Source of the DNA: DUQX01 sp050948825
Lineage (GTDB): Bacteria; Bacillota; Dethiobacteria; DTU022; UBA8154
DNA: 64,000 bases
NCBI GenBank assembly: GCA_050948825.1
Contig: JBMNEO010000006.1
Coordinates: 1-64,000, forward strand
Direction: 5' to 3'
Shown here piece by piece: positions 41,865-50,791 of the stretch. The notes under the pieces are model-generated. The model saw only the letters and a list, made by a program, of their open reading frames with translations, was not told the origin of the DNA and did no database searches. A program made the translations under genes and the position numbers. How positions within the stretch are numbered: position 1 is the stretch's first letter; every line of letters begins with the position of its first letter.

Positions 41865-43040
41865 ATGGATCGTACCGCTGAACGAATCCGTTTGTTGCCC
41901 AGGTATTTGTTTGCCGAGATCGATAAAAAAATAAAAGCAGCCCAGGAAAAGGGTATCGATGTGATCAAACTGGGGATAGGGGATCCGGATTCACCTACTC
42001 CCGGTTACATTATCAAGCGCATGCAGGAAGAGGTTGCCCGGCCATCTAACCATACTTATCCGCCTGATGAGGGGTTAAAAGAGTTCAGGGAAGCGGTGGC
42101 AGCTTACTACCTGCGCCGCCATGGCGTTGAACTGGATCCCGGAAAAGAGGTGGTTCCCTTAATCGGTTCAAAAGAGGGAATTGCCCATATTTCATTTTGT
42201 TTTACCAATCCCGGGGATGTTAACCTGGTGCCTGATCCGGGTTATCCGGTATATGGAATAGGAACCCTTTTTGCGGGGGGGACTCCCCAGACAATGCCGC
42301 TATTAAAAGCGAACGGTTTTTTGCCCGACCTGCGGAGCATTCCTGCTGAAGCCGCACGCAGGGCAAAGCTGTTATTCCTGAACTATCCCAACAATCCTAC
42401 AGGTGCGGTGGCGACGAAGGAGTTTTTTGAGGAGGCGGTTAGTTTTGCCAGGGAGTATAACCTTATTATCTGTCATGATGCCGCATATAACGAGATTGCC
42501 TTTGATGATTACCGCCCGGTTAGTATCCTCGAAATAGAAGGTGCCAAAGAGGTAGCCATTGAATTTAATTCCCTTTCAAAAACATTTAATATGACCGGAT
42601 GGCGTATCGGCTATGCGGTTGGAAATAGCCTTGCAGTGGAAGCCCTTTATCGCTTTAAAACCAATGTGGATTCCGGCCTTTTTAAAGCAATTCAATATGC
42701 GGGGGTTGAAGCGTTTACTAACCCTTTGATGGAGCCTTTTCTGGAAGATCTGCGAAAACTGTACAGTGGCAGAAGAGATGTGGTAGTAAAAGCCCTGCAG
42801 GATGCCGGTTGGGATATAGATCCCCCGAAAGCCACTTTCTATATCTGGGCTCCTGTCCCACAGGGCTATACTTCACAGGAGTTTGTAACGAATATCCTTG
42901 AAAAGACAGGGGTTGTTGTAACCCCCGGCAGGGGTTTCGGAAAAAATGGCGAGGGTTATTTCCGTATTGCTCTGACCGTAGGTGAAGCAAGGCTGGAGGA
43001 AGCCATGGAACGTATTAAAGGGGCAATCAGGTTTGGTTAA
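41865..43040 (+). CDS. dapL: LL-diaminopimelate aminotransferase
   Basis: A 391-residue class I aminotransferase. It starts MDRTAERIRLLPRYLFAEID, has KLGIGDPDSPTP near residue 36 and the PLP lysine in FNSLSKTFNMTGWRIGYA near residue 236. This combination is typical of DapL, which converts tetrahydrodipicolinate to LL-diaminopimelate in one step and bypasses the succinyl or acetyl branches. Its place between dapF and asd supports this assignment over other aminotransferases. The ribosome binding site is GAAGGGGGG. Confidence 0.92.
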   Translation: MDRTAERIRLLPRYLFAEIDKKIKAAQEKGIDVIKLGIGDPDSPTPGYIIKRMQEEVARPSNHTYPPDEGLKEFREAVAAYYLRRHGVELDPGKEVVPLIGSKEGIAHISFCFTNPGDVNLVPDPGYPVYGIGTLFAGGTPQTMPLLKANGFLPDLRSIPAEAARRAKLLFLNYPNNPTGAVATKEFFEEAVSFAREYNLIICHDAAYNEIAFDDYRPVSILEIEGAKEVAIEFNSLSKTFNMTGWRIGYAVGNSLAVEALYRFKTNVDSGLFKAIQYAGVEAFTNPLMEPFLEDLRKLYSGRRDVVVKALQDAGWDIDPPKATFYIWAPVPQGYTSQEFVTNILEKTGVVVTPGRGFGKNGEGYFRIALTVGEARLEEAMERIKGAIRFG

Positions 43041-43107
43041 TTATTGTACCCGCAGGAGGAAACTTTTTCCCGATAAAAATATAAAATAAAAGCAAGGAGA
43101 TGATTTT

Positions 43108-44127
43108 ATGGCCGGGTACAATGTTGCGGTTGTTGGTGTTACGGGTATGGTAGGGCAGAAATTTATTGAAGTGTTGCAGGAGAGAAAATTTCCCGTAAAG
43201 GGCTGGAAACTCCTGGCCTCATCGCGCTCTGCCGATAAAAAAATCGGTATTAACGGCCGGGATTATGTTGTTGAAGAAGCCGGGCCCGAATCTTTTGAGG
43301 GTATTGATTTTGCCTTTTTCAGCGCGGGAGGGGATATCAGCCTGCAACTGGCCCCCGAAGCGGTAAAAAGAGGAGCTGTTGTTATAGATAATAGCAGTGC
43401 TTTCCGCATGGATCCGGAAGTGCCGCTTATTGTCCCCGAAGTGAACCCGGAAGCTGTATTAAGCCATAAGGGCCTTATAGCCAATCCCAATTGTTCTACG
43501 ATCCAGATGGTTGTTGCCTTACAGCCTTTGCATGCGGCAGCCGGCCTGAAAAGGGTGGTTGTAGCTACTTATCAGTCAGTCTCCGGTGCGGGGAGGGAAG
43601 CTGTAGACGAGCTGGCGGCTCAAAGCCGTGCTGTTTTGGATAAAACAGCAATGCTGAAGGAGAGGATCCCCTATAAGGGTGCTGCTAAACAATATCAAAT
43701 TGCATTTAATATGGTGCCGCATATAGATGTTTTCGATGAAGACGATTATACTAAAGAAGAGATAAAAATGATCCGGGAAACACGTAAAATAATGAATCTC
43801 CCGGACTTGCCGGTTACGGCAACCACGGTAAGGGTGCCGGTATTTAACGGGCATTCCGAAGCTATAAACGTAGAGCTGAATAATCCTCTGCCACCTGAGG
43901 ACGCCCGGCGCCTCCTCTCGGAGTTTCCCGGTATTATTGTGCTGGATAATCCTTCAAAGTTGAGCTATCCGATGCCCGTTGATACCGAGGGCAGGGATGA
44001 AGTGTTTATTGGCCGAATACGCGCCGATCGTTCTGTTCCCCATGGCCTGAACATGTGGGTTGTTGCCGATAATATCCGCAAGGGCGCTGTAACCAATTCT
44101 ATTCAGATCGCTGAATTGCTTTTATAA
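43108..44127 (+). CDS. asd: Aspartate-semialdehyde dehydrogenase
   Basis: A 339-residue enzyme with the NADP motif VGVTGMVGQ, catalytic Cys129 in NPNCSTIQM, QSVSGAGREA near residue 155 and the His region FNGHSEAINVE near 245. It reduces aspartyl phosphate to aspartate semialdehyde, the shared step for lysine, threonine and methionine. Here it is within the lysine operon. AAGGAG precedes ATG 43108. Confidence 0.96.
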   Translation: MAGYNVAVVGVTGMVGQKFIEVLQERKFPVKGWKLLASSRSADKKIGINGRDYVVEEAGPESFEGIDFAFFSAGGDISLQLAPEAVKRGAVVIDNSSAFRMDPEVPLIVPEVNPEAVLSHKGLIANPNCSTIQMVVALQPLHAAAGLKRVVVATYQSVSGAGREAVDELAAQSRAVLDKTAMLKERIPYKGAAKQYQIAFNMVPHIDVFDEDDYTKEEIKMIRETRKIMNLPDLPVTATTVRVPVFNGHSEAINVELNNPLPPEDARRLLSEFPGIIVLDNPSKLSYPMPVDTEGRDEVFIGRIRADRSVPHGLNMWVVADNIRKGAVTNSIQIAELLL

Positions 44128-44165
44128 TAATTCAAATGTTGACCAGATACTTGAGGTGAGGGATA

Positions 44166-45404
44166 TTGAAAATATTGGTGCAAAAGTACGGCGGGACTTC
44201 CGTTACTACCCCGGAGAAAAGGAAATTGATCTTCCACCGTGTTAAGGATGCCCTGGAAGAGGGATTTAAGGTTGTCCTTGTGGTTTCAGCGATGGGCCGT
44301 GACGGAGCTCCTTATGCGACCGATACGCTGAAAAACCTTGCACTGGGTGAATATGATGATCTTCCGCTGAGGGAACTTGATCTAATAATGTCCTGTGGTG
44401 AGATAATATCTGCTGTGGTTGTTGCCGCTTTTCTCAGCGCTCAGGGGTTGCCGGCCTGCGCGCTAACTGGCATTCAGGCTGGTTTTCTCACTGACGGGCG
44501 CTATGGCGAGGCTGAAGTGGTTGATTGCCAGCCTTTCAGGATTAAAGAGATCCTGCAATTAAATGAAATACCTGTTGTAACCGGTTTTCAGGGAGCAGAT
44601 GCACAGGGTGAAATAAATACCCTGGGTAGGGGGGGCAGCGATACTTCGGCCGTTATTCTGGGGGCAGCTTTGGGTGCTGAGAGAGTAGAGATCTATACCG
44701 ATGTATCGGGAATTATGACTGCGGATCCCTTAATTATTAAAGAGGCAAGAGTCATCCAGCAAATTACTTATGGTGAAGTTTGCCAGCTGGCATATGAAGG
44801 GGCAAGGGTGATACACCCCCGGGCGGTGGAGGTTGCCATGCGTAATAATGTACGCGTTATGGTGAAGAACCCGGAGGATCCCGGTACGGGGACGTTGATC
44901 ACGACTGAGGCTTCTTTAATAAAGGGTAATTACAGCACCCGGGGGCGAAGGGCTGTAACGGGGATAGCTCACGAAACAAACCTGGCCCAGTTTTTGATTG
45001 AGCTGCCAAACCCGGATTCTGCCAGCGAGCTTGAAATGTTCCGGCAGATTGGTGAGGCCGGGGTGAATATCGACCTGATCAGTGTCTTTCCCTTATTAAA
45101 AGCTTTTGCTGTCAAAGATGAGCACCGCCGGAAGGTGGAGAATATCCTGGAGGGGCTGAAAGTACCCTTCAGAGTAGAAAAAGATTGCGCCAAGGTATCT
45201 GTGGTAGGGGTGGGGATGCACAGCATCCCCGGTGTGATGGCCAGAGTAGTAAAGGCCTTGAACGAACATAATATTGAAATAAAACAAACAGGCGATTCAA
45301 ATATTACCATTTCATTGCTGATCAAGCAGGATGATCTTCGCCGTGCGGTTCAAACCCTTCACGATAGCTTTTATCTGGCAAATAATAACGGTGGGGATGA
45401 ATAG
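44166..45404 (+). CDS. lysC: Aspartate kinase
   Basis: A 412-residue kinase with KYGGTSV at residue 7, the Ser/Thr-rich loop GRGGSDTSAV (near 157) and two C-terminal ACT domains (about 265-405) that bind the feedback amino acid. It makes aspartyl phosphate. Start TTG 44166 follows GAGGTGAGGG. It is the last gene of the riboswitch operon, so both transcription and enzyme activity are probably under lysine control. Which amino acid inhibits it cannot be read. Confidence 0.95.
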   Translation: MKILVQKYGGTSVTTPEKRKLIFHRVKDALEEGFKVVLVVSAMGRDGAPYATDTLKNLALGEYDDLPLRELDLIMSCGEIISAVVVAAFLSAQGLPACALTGIQAGFLTDGRYGEAEVVDCQPFRIKEILQLNEIPVVTGFQGADAQGEINTLGRGGSDTSAVILGAALGAERVEIYTDVSGIMTADPLIIKEARVIQQITYGEVCQLAYEGARVIHPRAVEVAMRNNVRVMVKNPEDPGTGTLITTEASLIKGNYSTRGRRAVTGIAHETNLAQFLIELPNPDSASELEMFRQIGEAGVNIDLISVFPLLKAFAVKDEHRRKVENILEGLKVPFRVEKDCAKVSVVGVGMHSIPGVMARVVKALNEHNIEIKQTGDSNITISLLIKQDDLRRAVQTLHDSFYLANNNGGDE

Positions 45405-45530
45405 TAGCGGCTTATTGATACTTTGGCATTGGCATTTTGGCACATTGGCACTTTAAACCTGGCAACTTCCCTGCTGCATAATGGGACCTGTTAAAGGTTT
45501 GGAAAGCGTATATGCTAGAATTAGAGCTTT

Positions 45531-45556
45531 TGCCCTTTAGTGGGCATTTTTTTCTT
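45531..45556 (+). terminator. Possible terminator after lysC
   Basis: TGCCC (45531-45535) pairs with GGGCA (45542-45546) around TTTAGT, followed by TTTTTTTC. The stem is short, so confidence is moderate. Confidence 0.5.
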
Positions 45557-45634
45557 AAAAAAAAGGGTTTTTTCTCGAAAAAAAGAATAGTATAATTTAC
45601 CGGTTACCGGAGTGTTGCTTTGGGGGTGGTATTT

Positions 45635-46279
45635 TTGCACCGGCAATTATGGTACACGGTGATTATGTCGCTCTTCTTGATTGGAGTTGGTTTTTTTCTC
45701 GGCGAGTATTATGCTATTTCAAGGGGCATCTTAAGTGAAAACAGCAGGCTGTTTTGCAGTTTTACGGATATTCCGGTATTTTCTTCTGATAGCGGCGGTA
45801 GGAATAAACCGGCATTAGGGTTTGGTTCGGTAACGGTTGCAGAATTAAAAACGAAAAGCGCAGAAAAACAGGTTGAACTGGGGTTTCCACCAAGGGTAGG
45901 GGATTTTTACCTGGATAGGGTTGTATCAGGGAAAGAGGCCCTGGAGCACTCACAGAAGATCTTCGGTGCGGAAATTTCTGTGGAGAATGTGTTTATCCCA
46001 CATTATAGCAGTAGGGATGACCAGCTATTTATCTGGGTTTTTGAGATGGATTCTCTGCTGGAAGCAAAAGAATGCCTGGATAAAGTTAACAACCGTATTG
46101 ATGAAAGCGATACATTTGAACAGGTAAAGTCGTTTTTTTTACAAAATGTAGAAGTATATTATGTAAAAGGCCTAGATTATAACAACTATTATTACCGAAA
46201 AAATAATACAATCTATTGGTTTTCATCGGTTATTGATGATCCTATTCCTCTTTTTTTGGAGTTTTACGAGTACTTCTAG
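45635..46279 (+). CDS. Membrane-anchored protein of unknown function
   Basis: A 214-residue protein with one N-terminal transmembrane helix (TVIMSLFLIGVGFFLGEYYA, about residues 8-27) and an extracellular domain rich in aromatic residues, with many Tyr, Phe and Asn near the C-terminus. No family is recognised. The TTG at 45635 has GGGGGTGG seven bases upstream and is preferred to the TTG at 45620. It lies between the lysine operon and hisA and is spaced 15 bases from hisA, so it may share that transcript. Confidence 0.6.
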   Translation: MHRQLWYTVIMSLFLIGVGFFLGEYYAISRGILSENSRLFCSFTDIPVFSSDSGGRNKPALGFGSVTVAELKTKSAEKQVELGFPPRVGDFYLDRVVSGKEALEHSQKIFGAEISVENVFIPHYSSRDDQLFIWVFEMDSLLEAKECLDKVNNRIDESDTFEQVKSFFLQNVEVYYVKGLDYNNYYYRKNNTIYWFSSVIDDPIPLFLEFYEYF

Positions 46280-46294
46280 GAAGGATGGTCAAAG

Positions 46295-47026
46295 ATGCAG
46301 CTTATACCGGCAATCGATCTCCGGGGTGGAAAGTGTGTCCGCCTTTTTAAAGGGGAAAGGGAGAAGGAGACCGTTTATAGCACTAACCCGGTAGAGGTGG
46401 CCCTGAAATGGCAGTCGGAGGGCGCAGCCCGCCTTCACCTGGTGGATCTGGATGGGGCTTTTGAAGGGAGGCCGGTTAATTCCGCCGTGATCTCCGCTAT
46501 AGCTTCTGTGCTCCATATACCGCTTCAGCTCGGAGGCGGCATACGAGATGCGGAAAACGTCGGGCGTGCACTGGAGCTCGGCGTTTCAAAGGTGATCTTG
46601 GGCACTGCGGCTGTAGAAAAGCCGAAGATGGTAAAAAAGCTGGTTGATTGCTATCAAGACAGAATTATTGTGGGGATAGATGCCCGCGATGGGATCGTGG
46701 CTGTGAAGGGGTGGATCGAGGATTCTCAAAGAAAGGCTGTGGATTTTGCCCTGGAAATGCAGGATCTGGGGGTCAGGGAGATTATCTATACGGATATTTC
46801 CCGCGACGGCACCCTGGAAGGCCCGAATTACCACGCAATGGAAGAGATGGCAAAAGCACTCGGCATACAGCTTATAGCCTCCGGCGGGGTTTCCTCTCTG
46901 GAAGATCTGCGCCTGCTGAAGGGATTGGAACATCTGGGCATTACAGGTGTAATTGTCGGACAGGCTCTTTATAGCGGCAAGTTTACTTTAAAAGAAGCCT
47001 TAATGGTATTTGAAGAAGGAGTATGA
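46295..47026 (+). CDS. hisA: ProFAR isomerase HisA
   Basis: A 243-residue beta/alpha barrel with the catalytic Asp in PAIDLRGGKCVRLFKG (residue 8), the second in TDISRDGTLEGPN (near 169), and phosphate-binding LGGGIR (near 82) and SGGVSS (near 195). It isomerises ProFAR in histidine synthesis. It is followed by hisF and hisI only. The other his genes are not in the window. Confidence 0.95.
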   Translation: MQLIPAIDLRGGKCVRLFKGEREKETVYSTNPVEVALKWQSEGAARLHLVDLDGAFEGRPVNSAVISAIASVLHIPLQLGGGIRDAENVGRALELGVSKVILGTAAVEKPKMVKKLVDCYQDRIIVGIDARDGIVAVKGWIEDSQRKAVDFALEMQDLGVREIIYTDISRDGTLEGPNYHAMEEMAKALGIQLIASGGVSSLEDLRLLKGLEHLGITGVIVGQALYSGKFTLKEALMVFEEGV

Positions 47027-47068
47027 ATAAGTAGTATAATAATGTGAAGAGTTTTGGGGGGTTGCTAT

Positions 47069-47845
47069 TTGACCAAAAGGATTATTCCTTGTCTGGATAT
47101 AAAAGCGGGAAGAGTGGTAAAGGGAGTACAATTTACCGACTTAAAAGACGCGGGCGATCCTGTGGAGCTGGCCAGGTATTATGATCAATCCGGTGCCGAC
47201 GAGCTTGTTTTCCTGGATATAACGGCCACATACGAGGGAAGAGAAACCATGTTAGATGTGGCAGCAAGAACAGCCCGTGAGGTTTCAATTCCCTTTATCG
47301 TAGGAGGGGGTATCTCCTCAATTGAGCAGATGAGCAAGGTGCTTCAAGCGGGGGCGGATAAGTTTTCTTTCAATACCCCTGCGGTAGAAAACCCGGAACT
47401 GATTGCAGAGGCTGCGCGCATTTTTGGAAGCAGCTGTACCGTCGTGGCTATTGATGCGCAATGGAACGAAAAAATGGGGAATTGGGAAGTGTTTACGCAT
47501 GGCGGACGCCAGGCTACAGGTCTGGCTGCAACAGACTGGGCTGCCAGGGCTGAGAGCCTGGGGGCAGGGGAAATACTCCTTACCAGCATGGATGCGGATG
47601 GCGGACGGGACGGTTTCGATTTACCGCTTACCAGGGCGGTTTCCGAGAGGGTCGATATACCGGTTATTGCTTCAGGTGGTGCCGGAAAGATGGAAGATTT
47701 TTATAAGGTTTTAACCGGGGGAAGAGCCGCGGCTGCTCTGGCCGCTTCAGTTTTTCACTACCGCCGGTTTTCGGTTTTAGACTTAAAAAAATATTTGTTT
47801 CAAAAAGGGCTGGAGGTGCTGTTGCCCGATGACTGTAAATTTTAA
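47069..47845 (+). CDS. hisF: Imidazole glycerol phosphate synthase subunit HisF
   Basis: A 258-residue barrel with the catalytic Asp residues in CLDIKAGRVVKGVQF and VVAIDAQWNEK, and phosphate motifs VGGGISS and ASGGAGK. It joins PRFAR and ammonia from HisH to make the imidazole ring. The TTG at 47069 follows GGGGGG and gives MTKRIIPCLD, the usual start. It overlaps hisI by 17 bases. No hisH is near. Confidence 0.95.
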   Translation: MTKRIIPCLDIKAGRVVKGVQFTDLKDAGDPVELARYYDQSGADELVFLDITATYEGRETMLDVAARTAREVSIPFIVGGGISSIEQMSKVLQAGADKFSFNTPAVENPELIAEAARIFGSSCTVVAIDAQWNEKMGNWEVFTHGGRQATGLAATDWAARAESLGAGEILLTSMDADGGRDGFDLPLTRAVSERVDIPVIASGGAGKMEDFYKVLTGGRAAAALAASVFHYRRFSVLDLKKYLFQKGLEVLLPDDCKF

Positions 47846-48176
47846 TCTTGATGATCTTTCCTTTGATAAATATGAGCTTCTTCCGGCGATAGTCCAGGAT
47901 TATGATAACGGTCAGGTTCTCATGCTGGCATATATGAACAGGGAATCGCTGCGAAGGACGCTGGAAAACGGATTGACCTGTTTCTGGAGCCGCAGCAGGC
48001 AGGAATACTGGCAGAAGGGCGAGACATCCGGAAATATTCAAATTGTACAGGAGATTTATTATGATTGCGATGCCGATACCCTGCTGGTTAAGGTGAAGCA
48101 GATAGGTCCTGCCTGCCATACGGGCGAAAGAAGCTGTTTTTATCGCACCATTCCTTTTACCCCCAGGGGGCAATAA
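47829..48176 (+). CDS. hisI: Phosphoribosyl-AMP cyclohydrolase HisI
   Basis: A 115-residue HisI with metal and substrate motifs LAYMNRESLRRTLE, TCFWSRSRQEYW (near residue 54), DCDADTLL (near 84) and the Cys/His pair in GPACHTGERSC. It opens the purine ring of PR-AMP. The HisE (PR-ATP pyrophosphatase) domain is absent, so that step must be encoded elsewhere. GGAGGTGCT serves as ribosome binding site within hisF. Confidence 0.94.
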   Translation: MTVNFNLDDLSFDKYELLPAIVQDYDNGQVLMLAYMNRESLRRTLENGLTCFWSRSRQEYWQKGETSGNIQIVQEIYYDCDADTLLVKVKQIGPACHTGERSCFYRTIPFTPRGQ

Positions 48177-48206
48177 AAAAGATTATTTTTTTCCAGGAGA
48201 AGTGGT

Positions 48207-48710
48207 ATGATATTGAAAGAATGGAAGCAGCATATAATAGAAGTCATTCCCGGTTTTGTAATTATAACATTCAATGAAAAAGGGATTTTTCAGCTTTCTT
48301 TAAGGTGGAAAAGCTGCATTCCGGAATCCGGTACCGCTTTTGGAAAAGAAATGTTTCCCTGGCCCGCTCTTCATGATGAGCTTCAGGGATACTTTTTGGG
48401 AAGAAAAATTGAGGGCGACTATCCGGTTATTTGGGAGGGTTATTCCGCCTGGACTTTGAAAATCTTGCAGATTACAAAATTAATTCCGTTCGGGATTACC
48501 TGGACTTATAAGCAGGTGGCGGAGAAGGCGGGTGTTCCTGCAGGGGCAAGGGCTGTTGGGCAGGCCCTCCACAGAAACCGCACACCTCTGCTCATACCAT
48601 GCCACCGGGTAGTTGGGCAGGGAGGGCGCCTGACCGGTTTTGGCCAGGGGCTTGACTGGAAAAGGAAACTTTTAGAACTTGAGGGATCAGCACGGGGTGC
48701 TGGTTTATAA
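48207..48710 (+). CDS. ogt: Methylated-DNA--protein-cysteine methyltransferase
   Basis: A 167-residue DNA repair protein. The acceptor Cys lies in LLIPCHRVVGQGG (near residue 131), preceded by GITWTYKQVAEKAG and ARAVGQALHRN, the helix-turn-helix and Arg finger. It takes methyl groups from O6-methylguanine in a suicide reaction. An N-terminal RNase H-like domain is visible but diverged. It is probably part of the his transcript, 30 bases after hisI. Confidence 0.92.
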   Translation: MILKEWKQHIIEVIPGFVIITFNEKGIFQLSLRWKSCIPESGTAFGKEMFPWPALHDELQGYFLGRKIEGDYPVIWEGYSAWTLKILQITKLIPFGITWTYKQVAEKAGVPAGARAVGQALHRNRTPLLIPCHRVVGQGGRLTGFGQGLDWKRKLLELEGSARGAGL

Positions 48711-48720
48711 ATTTACCCAG

Positions 48721-48749
48721 TTGTTTCTTTCTATAATTAAAGGTATAAT
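48721..48749 (+). promoter_or_regulatory. Sigma-A promoter for the HD-domain gene
   Basis: TTGTTT (48721-48726), a 17-base spacer and a perfect TATAAT (48744-48749), 58 bases before the start codon at 48807. The -35 box is weak. Confidence 0.5.
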
Positions 48750-48806
48750 TTTTTTAGACTGTACGAGATAATTATTTTACTTTAGAAAAATCCTGGCGGG
48801 TAAAGT

Positions 48807-49487
48807 ATGGATAATAAACAGCATGCTCCAATAACCTTGGATGATATTAAGGCCAATTCCACGGCAACAGCTTATATACAAAAAGCCGATGATAATTTGG
48901 AAGCGCTGGGATTTACGGAACATGGTTTCCGGCATAACAACCTGGTAGCGGATACCGCTTACAGGATCCTCGCCGATTTAGGTTATAGCTCACGTGAAGC
49001 CGAACTTGCAGCTATTGCCGGTTATCTGCATGATATCGGCAATGTAGTGGAGCGGACCCATCATTATAGCGCCGGCGCGTTAATCGCAATGGGCATTTTA
49101 AAGGATATGCAGATGGATAAAAAAGAAATAGCCGAAATAGCCTCTGCTATCGGTAATCACGACGAGCAGTACGGCAATCCCGTAAGCAGCATTTCCGCCG
49201 CGGTTATTTTGGCCGACAAAGCGGATGTACACAGATCCAGGGTTCGCAATCGTGATTTTGCCACATTTGATATCCATGACCGTGTCAATTATGCCGCTGA
49301 AGAATCCAAACTGGACCTGGATCCGGGAAAAAGGATAATTACCTTGAGTCTTAAAATTGATACAAGTATTAGCAGGGTAATGGAATATTTTGAAATTTTT
49401 TTGAGCCGGATGATAATGTGCCGCCGTGCAGCTGATTTTCTATCCTCTCGCTTCGCGCTGATTATTAATGAAGCGCAGTTGCTCTAG
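48807..49487 (+). CDS. HD-domain phosphohydrolase
   Basis: A 226-residue protein with the HD metal motif: His in GFRHNNLV (near residue 42), His-Asp in AGYLHDIGNVVERTHH (near 76), a later His in AIGNHDEQYG (near 113) and Asp in ILADKADVHRSR (near 134). It is a metal-dependent phosphohydrolase; the substrate (nucleotide or cyclic dinucleotide) is unknown. A promoter is at 48721-48749. secD follows. Confidence 0.88.
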   Translation: MDNKQHAPITLDDIKANSTATAYIQKADDNLEALGFTEHGFRHNNLVADTAYRILADLGYSSREAELAAIAGYLHDIGNVVERTHHYSAGALIAMGILKDMQMDKKEIAEIASAIGNHDEQYGNPVSSISAAVILADKADVHRSRVRNRDFATFDIHDRVNYAAEESKLDLDPGKRIITLSLKIDTSISRVMEYFEIFLSRMIMCRRAADFLSSRFALIINEAQLL

Positions 49488-49560
49488 ATAAATATCGGGT
49501 GGCGTAGGTTGCGGCTCGCTTTCCAGTGTATTTTATAAAGGGAAGGGGAGGGGTAATCAA

Positions 49561-50791
49561 TTGAAAAGACGTTCCAAAGCAAGTCCTTTATTTTTTATTA
49601 TTTTATCCTTAATTTTAGTGATAGTCTCAGGCACATTTTTATACAACTGGGAGAGGTACCTGAAAAAAGGCCTGGATCTGGAAGGAGGGGTTTACGTTCT
49701 TCTGGAAGCGGTCCCGTCCGAAAATGAAGAAATTGATCACGATGCCATCCAGCGGGCGATGACCGTTATAGGCAGCCGGATAGATGAACTGGGCCTGGTT
49801 GAGCCGGTTCTGCAGCGCGAAGGCGAAAGGCGGATCAGAATTGAGCTGCCGGGTATAGAGGATCAGGAGCAGGCCATGGAAGTGATCGGAAGGACTGCTA
49901 TGCTGACCTTCGTCAGCCCTGAAGGTGATGTTTTGCTTACCGGGGCTGATTTACAGAATGCGTATTTTACGCGGGGCAACTACAGTGAACCGCTTGTAGC
50001 CCTGGAGTTTGGTCCGGAGGGAAGGGACAAGTTTGCAGAGGCAACTGAAAAATACCTGCGGCAGCCGATTGCAATTTTTCTCGATGATGAACTTGTTTCT
50101 GCTCCTACGGTAGAGAATGTCATTAGCGATGGGAATGCTGTTATCACCGGCATTTCCTCGGCAGAGGAGGCGCACAATATTGCACTGATGCTGCGCACAG
50201 GTGCTCTGCCGATCGATCTGGTTGAGCTAGAAACCCGCTCGGTAGGACCGGTGCTCGGCGAAAATGCCCTCAGGCTAAGTTTTACGGCTGGGTATCATTG
50301 GGCTGGCGATCGTTATGGTGTTTTTGCTCTTCTATTATAAATTTGCCGGGCTGGTGGCCGATATAAGCTTAATGGTTTACATGGGACTGGTCTTTCTTAT
50401 ACTGGCCGGTTTAGGTGCGACGATGACCCTCCCCGGTATTGCAGGACTTATCCTTTCCATCGGTATGGCGGTGGATGCCAATATCCTGATCTTTGAACGC
50501 ATCAAAGAAGAGATTGAAAAGGATAAAACAATTTTTTCGGCTATTAACACCGGTTTTGAACGTGCGCTGAGTGCTATTCTTGATGCCAATGTTACTACCG
50601 TTATCGCTGCGCTGGTTCTTTTTATTGTGGCCAGCGGATCGGTGCGGGGGTTTGCAGCAGTGCTGCTTGTCGGCATCTTTTCCAGCGTTGTTACAGCGGT
50701 TATTTTGACGCGTTATCTGCTTCGCCTGGCGGCAAGATCTCACCTCATAAAGGGGGCATCTTACGTGGGCTTTAAGGGGGTATTAAAATGA
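49561..50791 (+). CDS. secD: Protein translocase subunit SecD (frame broken by one base)
   Basis: SecD with an N-terminal helix, LKKGLDLEGGVYVLLEA (the usual D1 motif, near residue 35), the periplasmic P1 domain, and SVGPVLGENALRLSFTAG. Near 50288-50293 the frame breaks. One base later it continues IIGLAIVMVFLLFYYKFAG and SIGMAVDANILIFERIKEE through five more helices. Corrected, it is 409 residues, normal for clostridial SecD. SecDF uses the proton gradient to pull proteins out of SecYEG. Loss would be costly, so a sequencing error is the likely cause. The start is TTG 49561 with GGGGAGGGG upstream. Confidence 0.9.
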
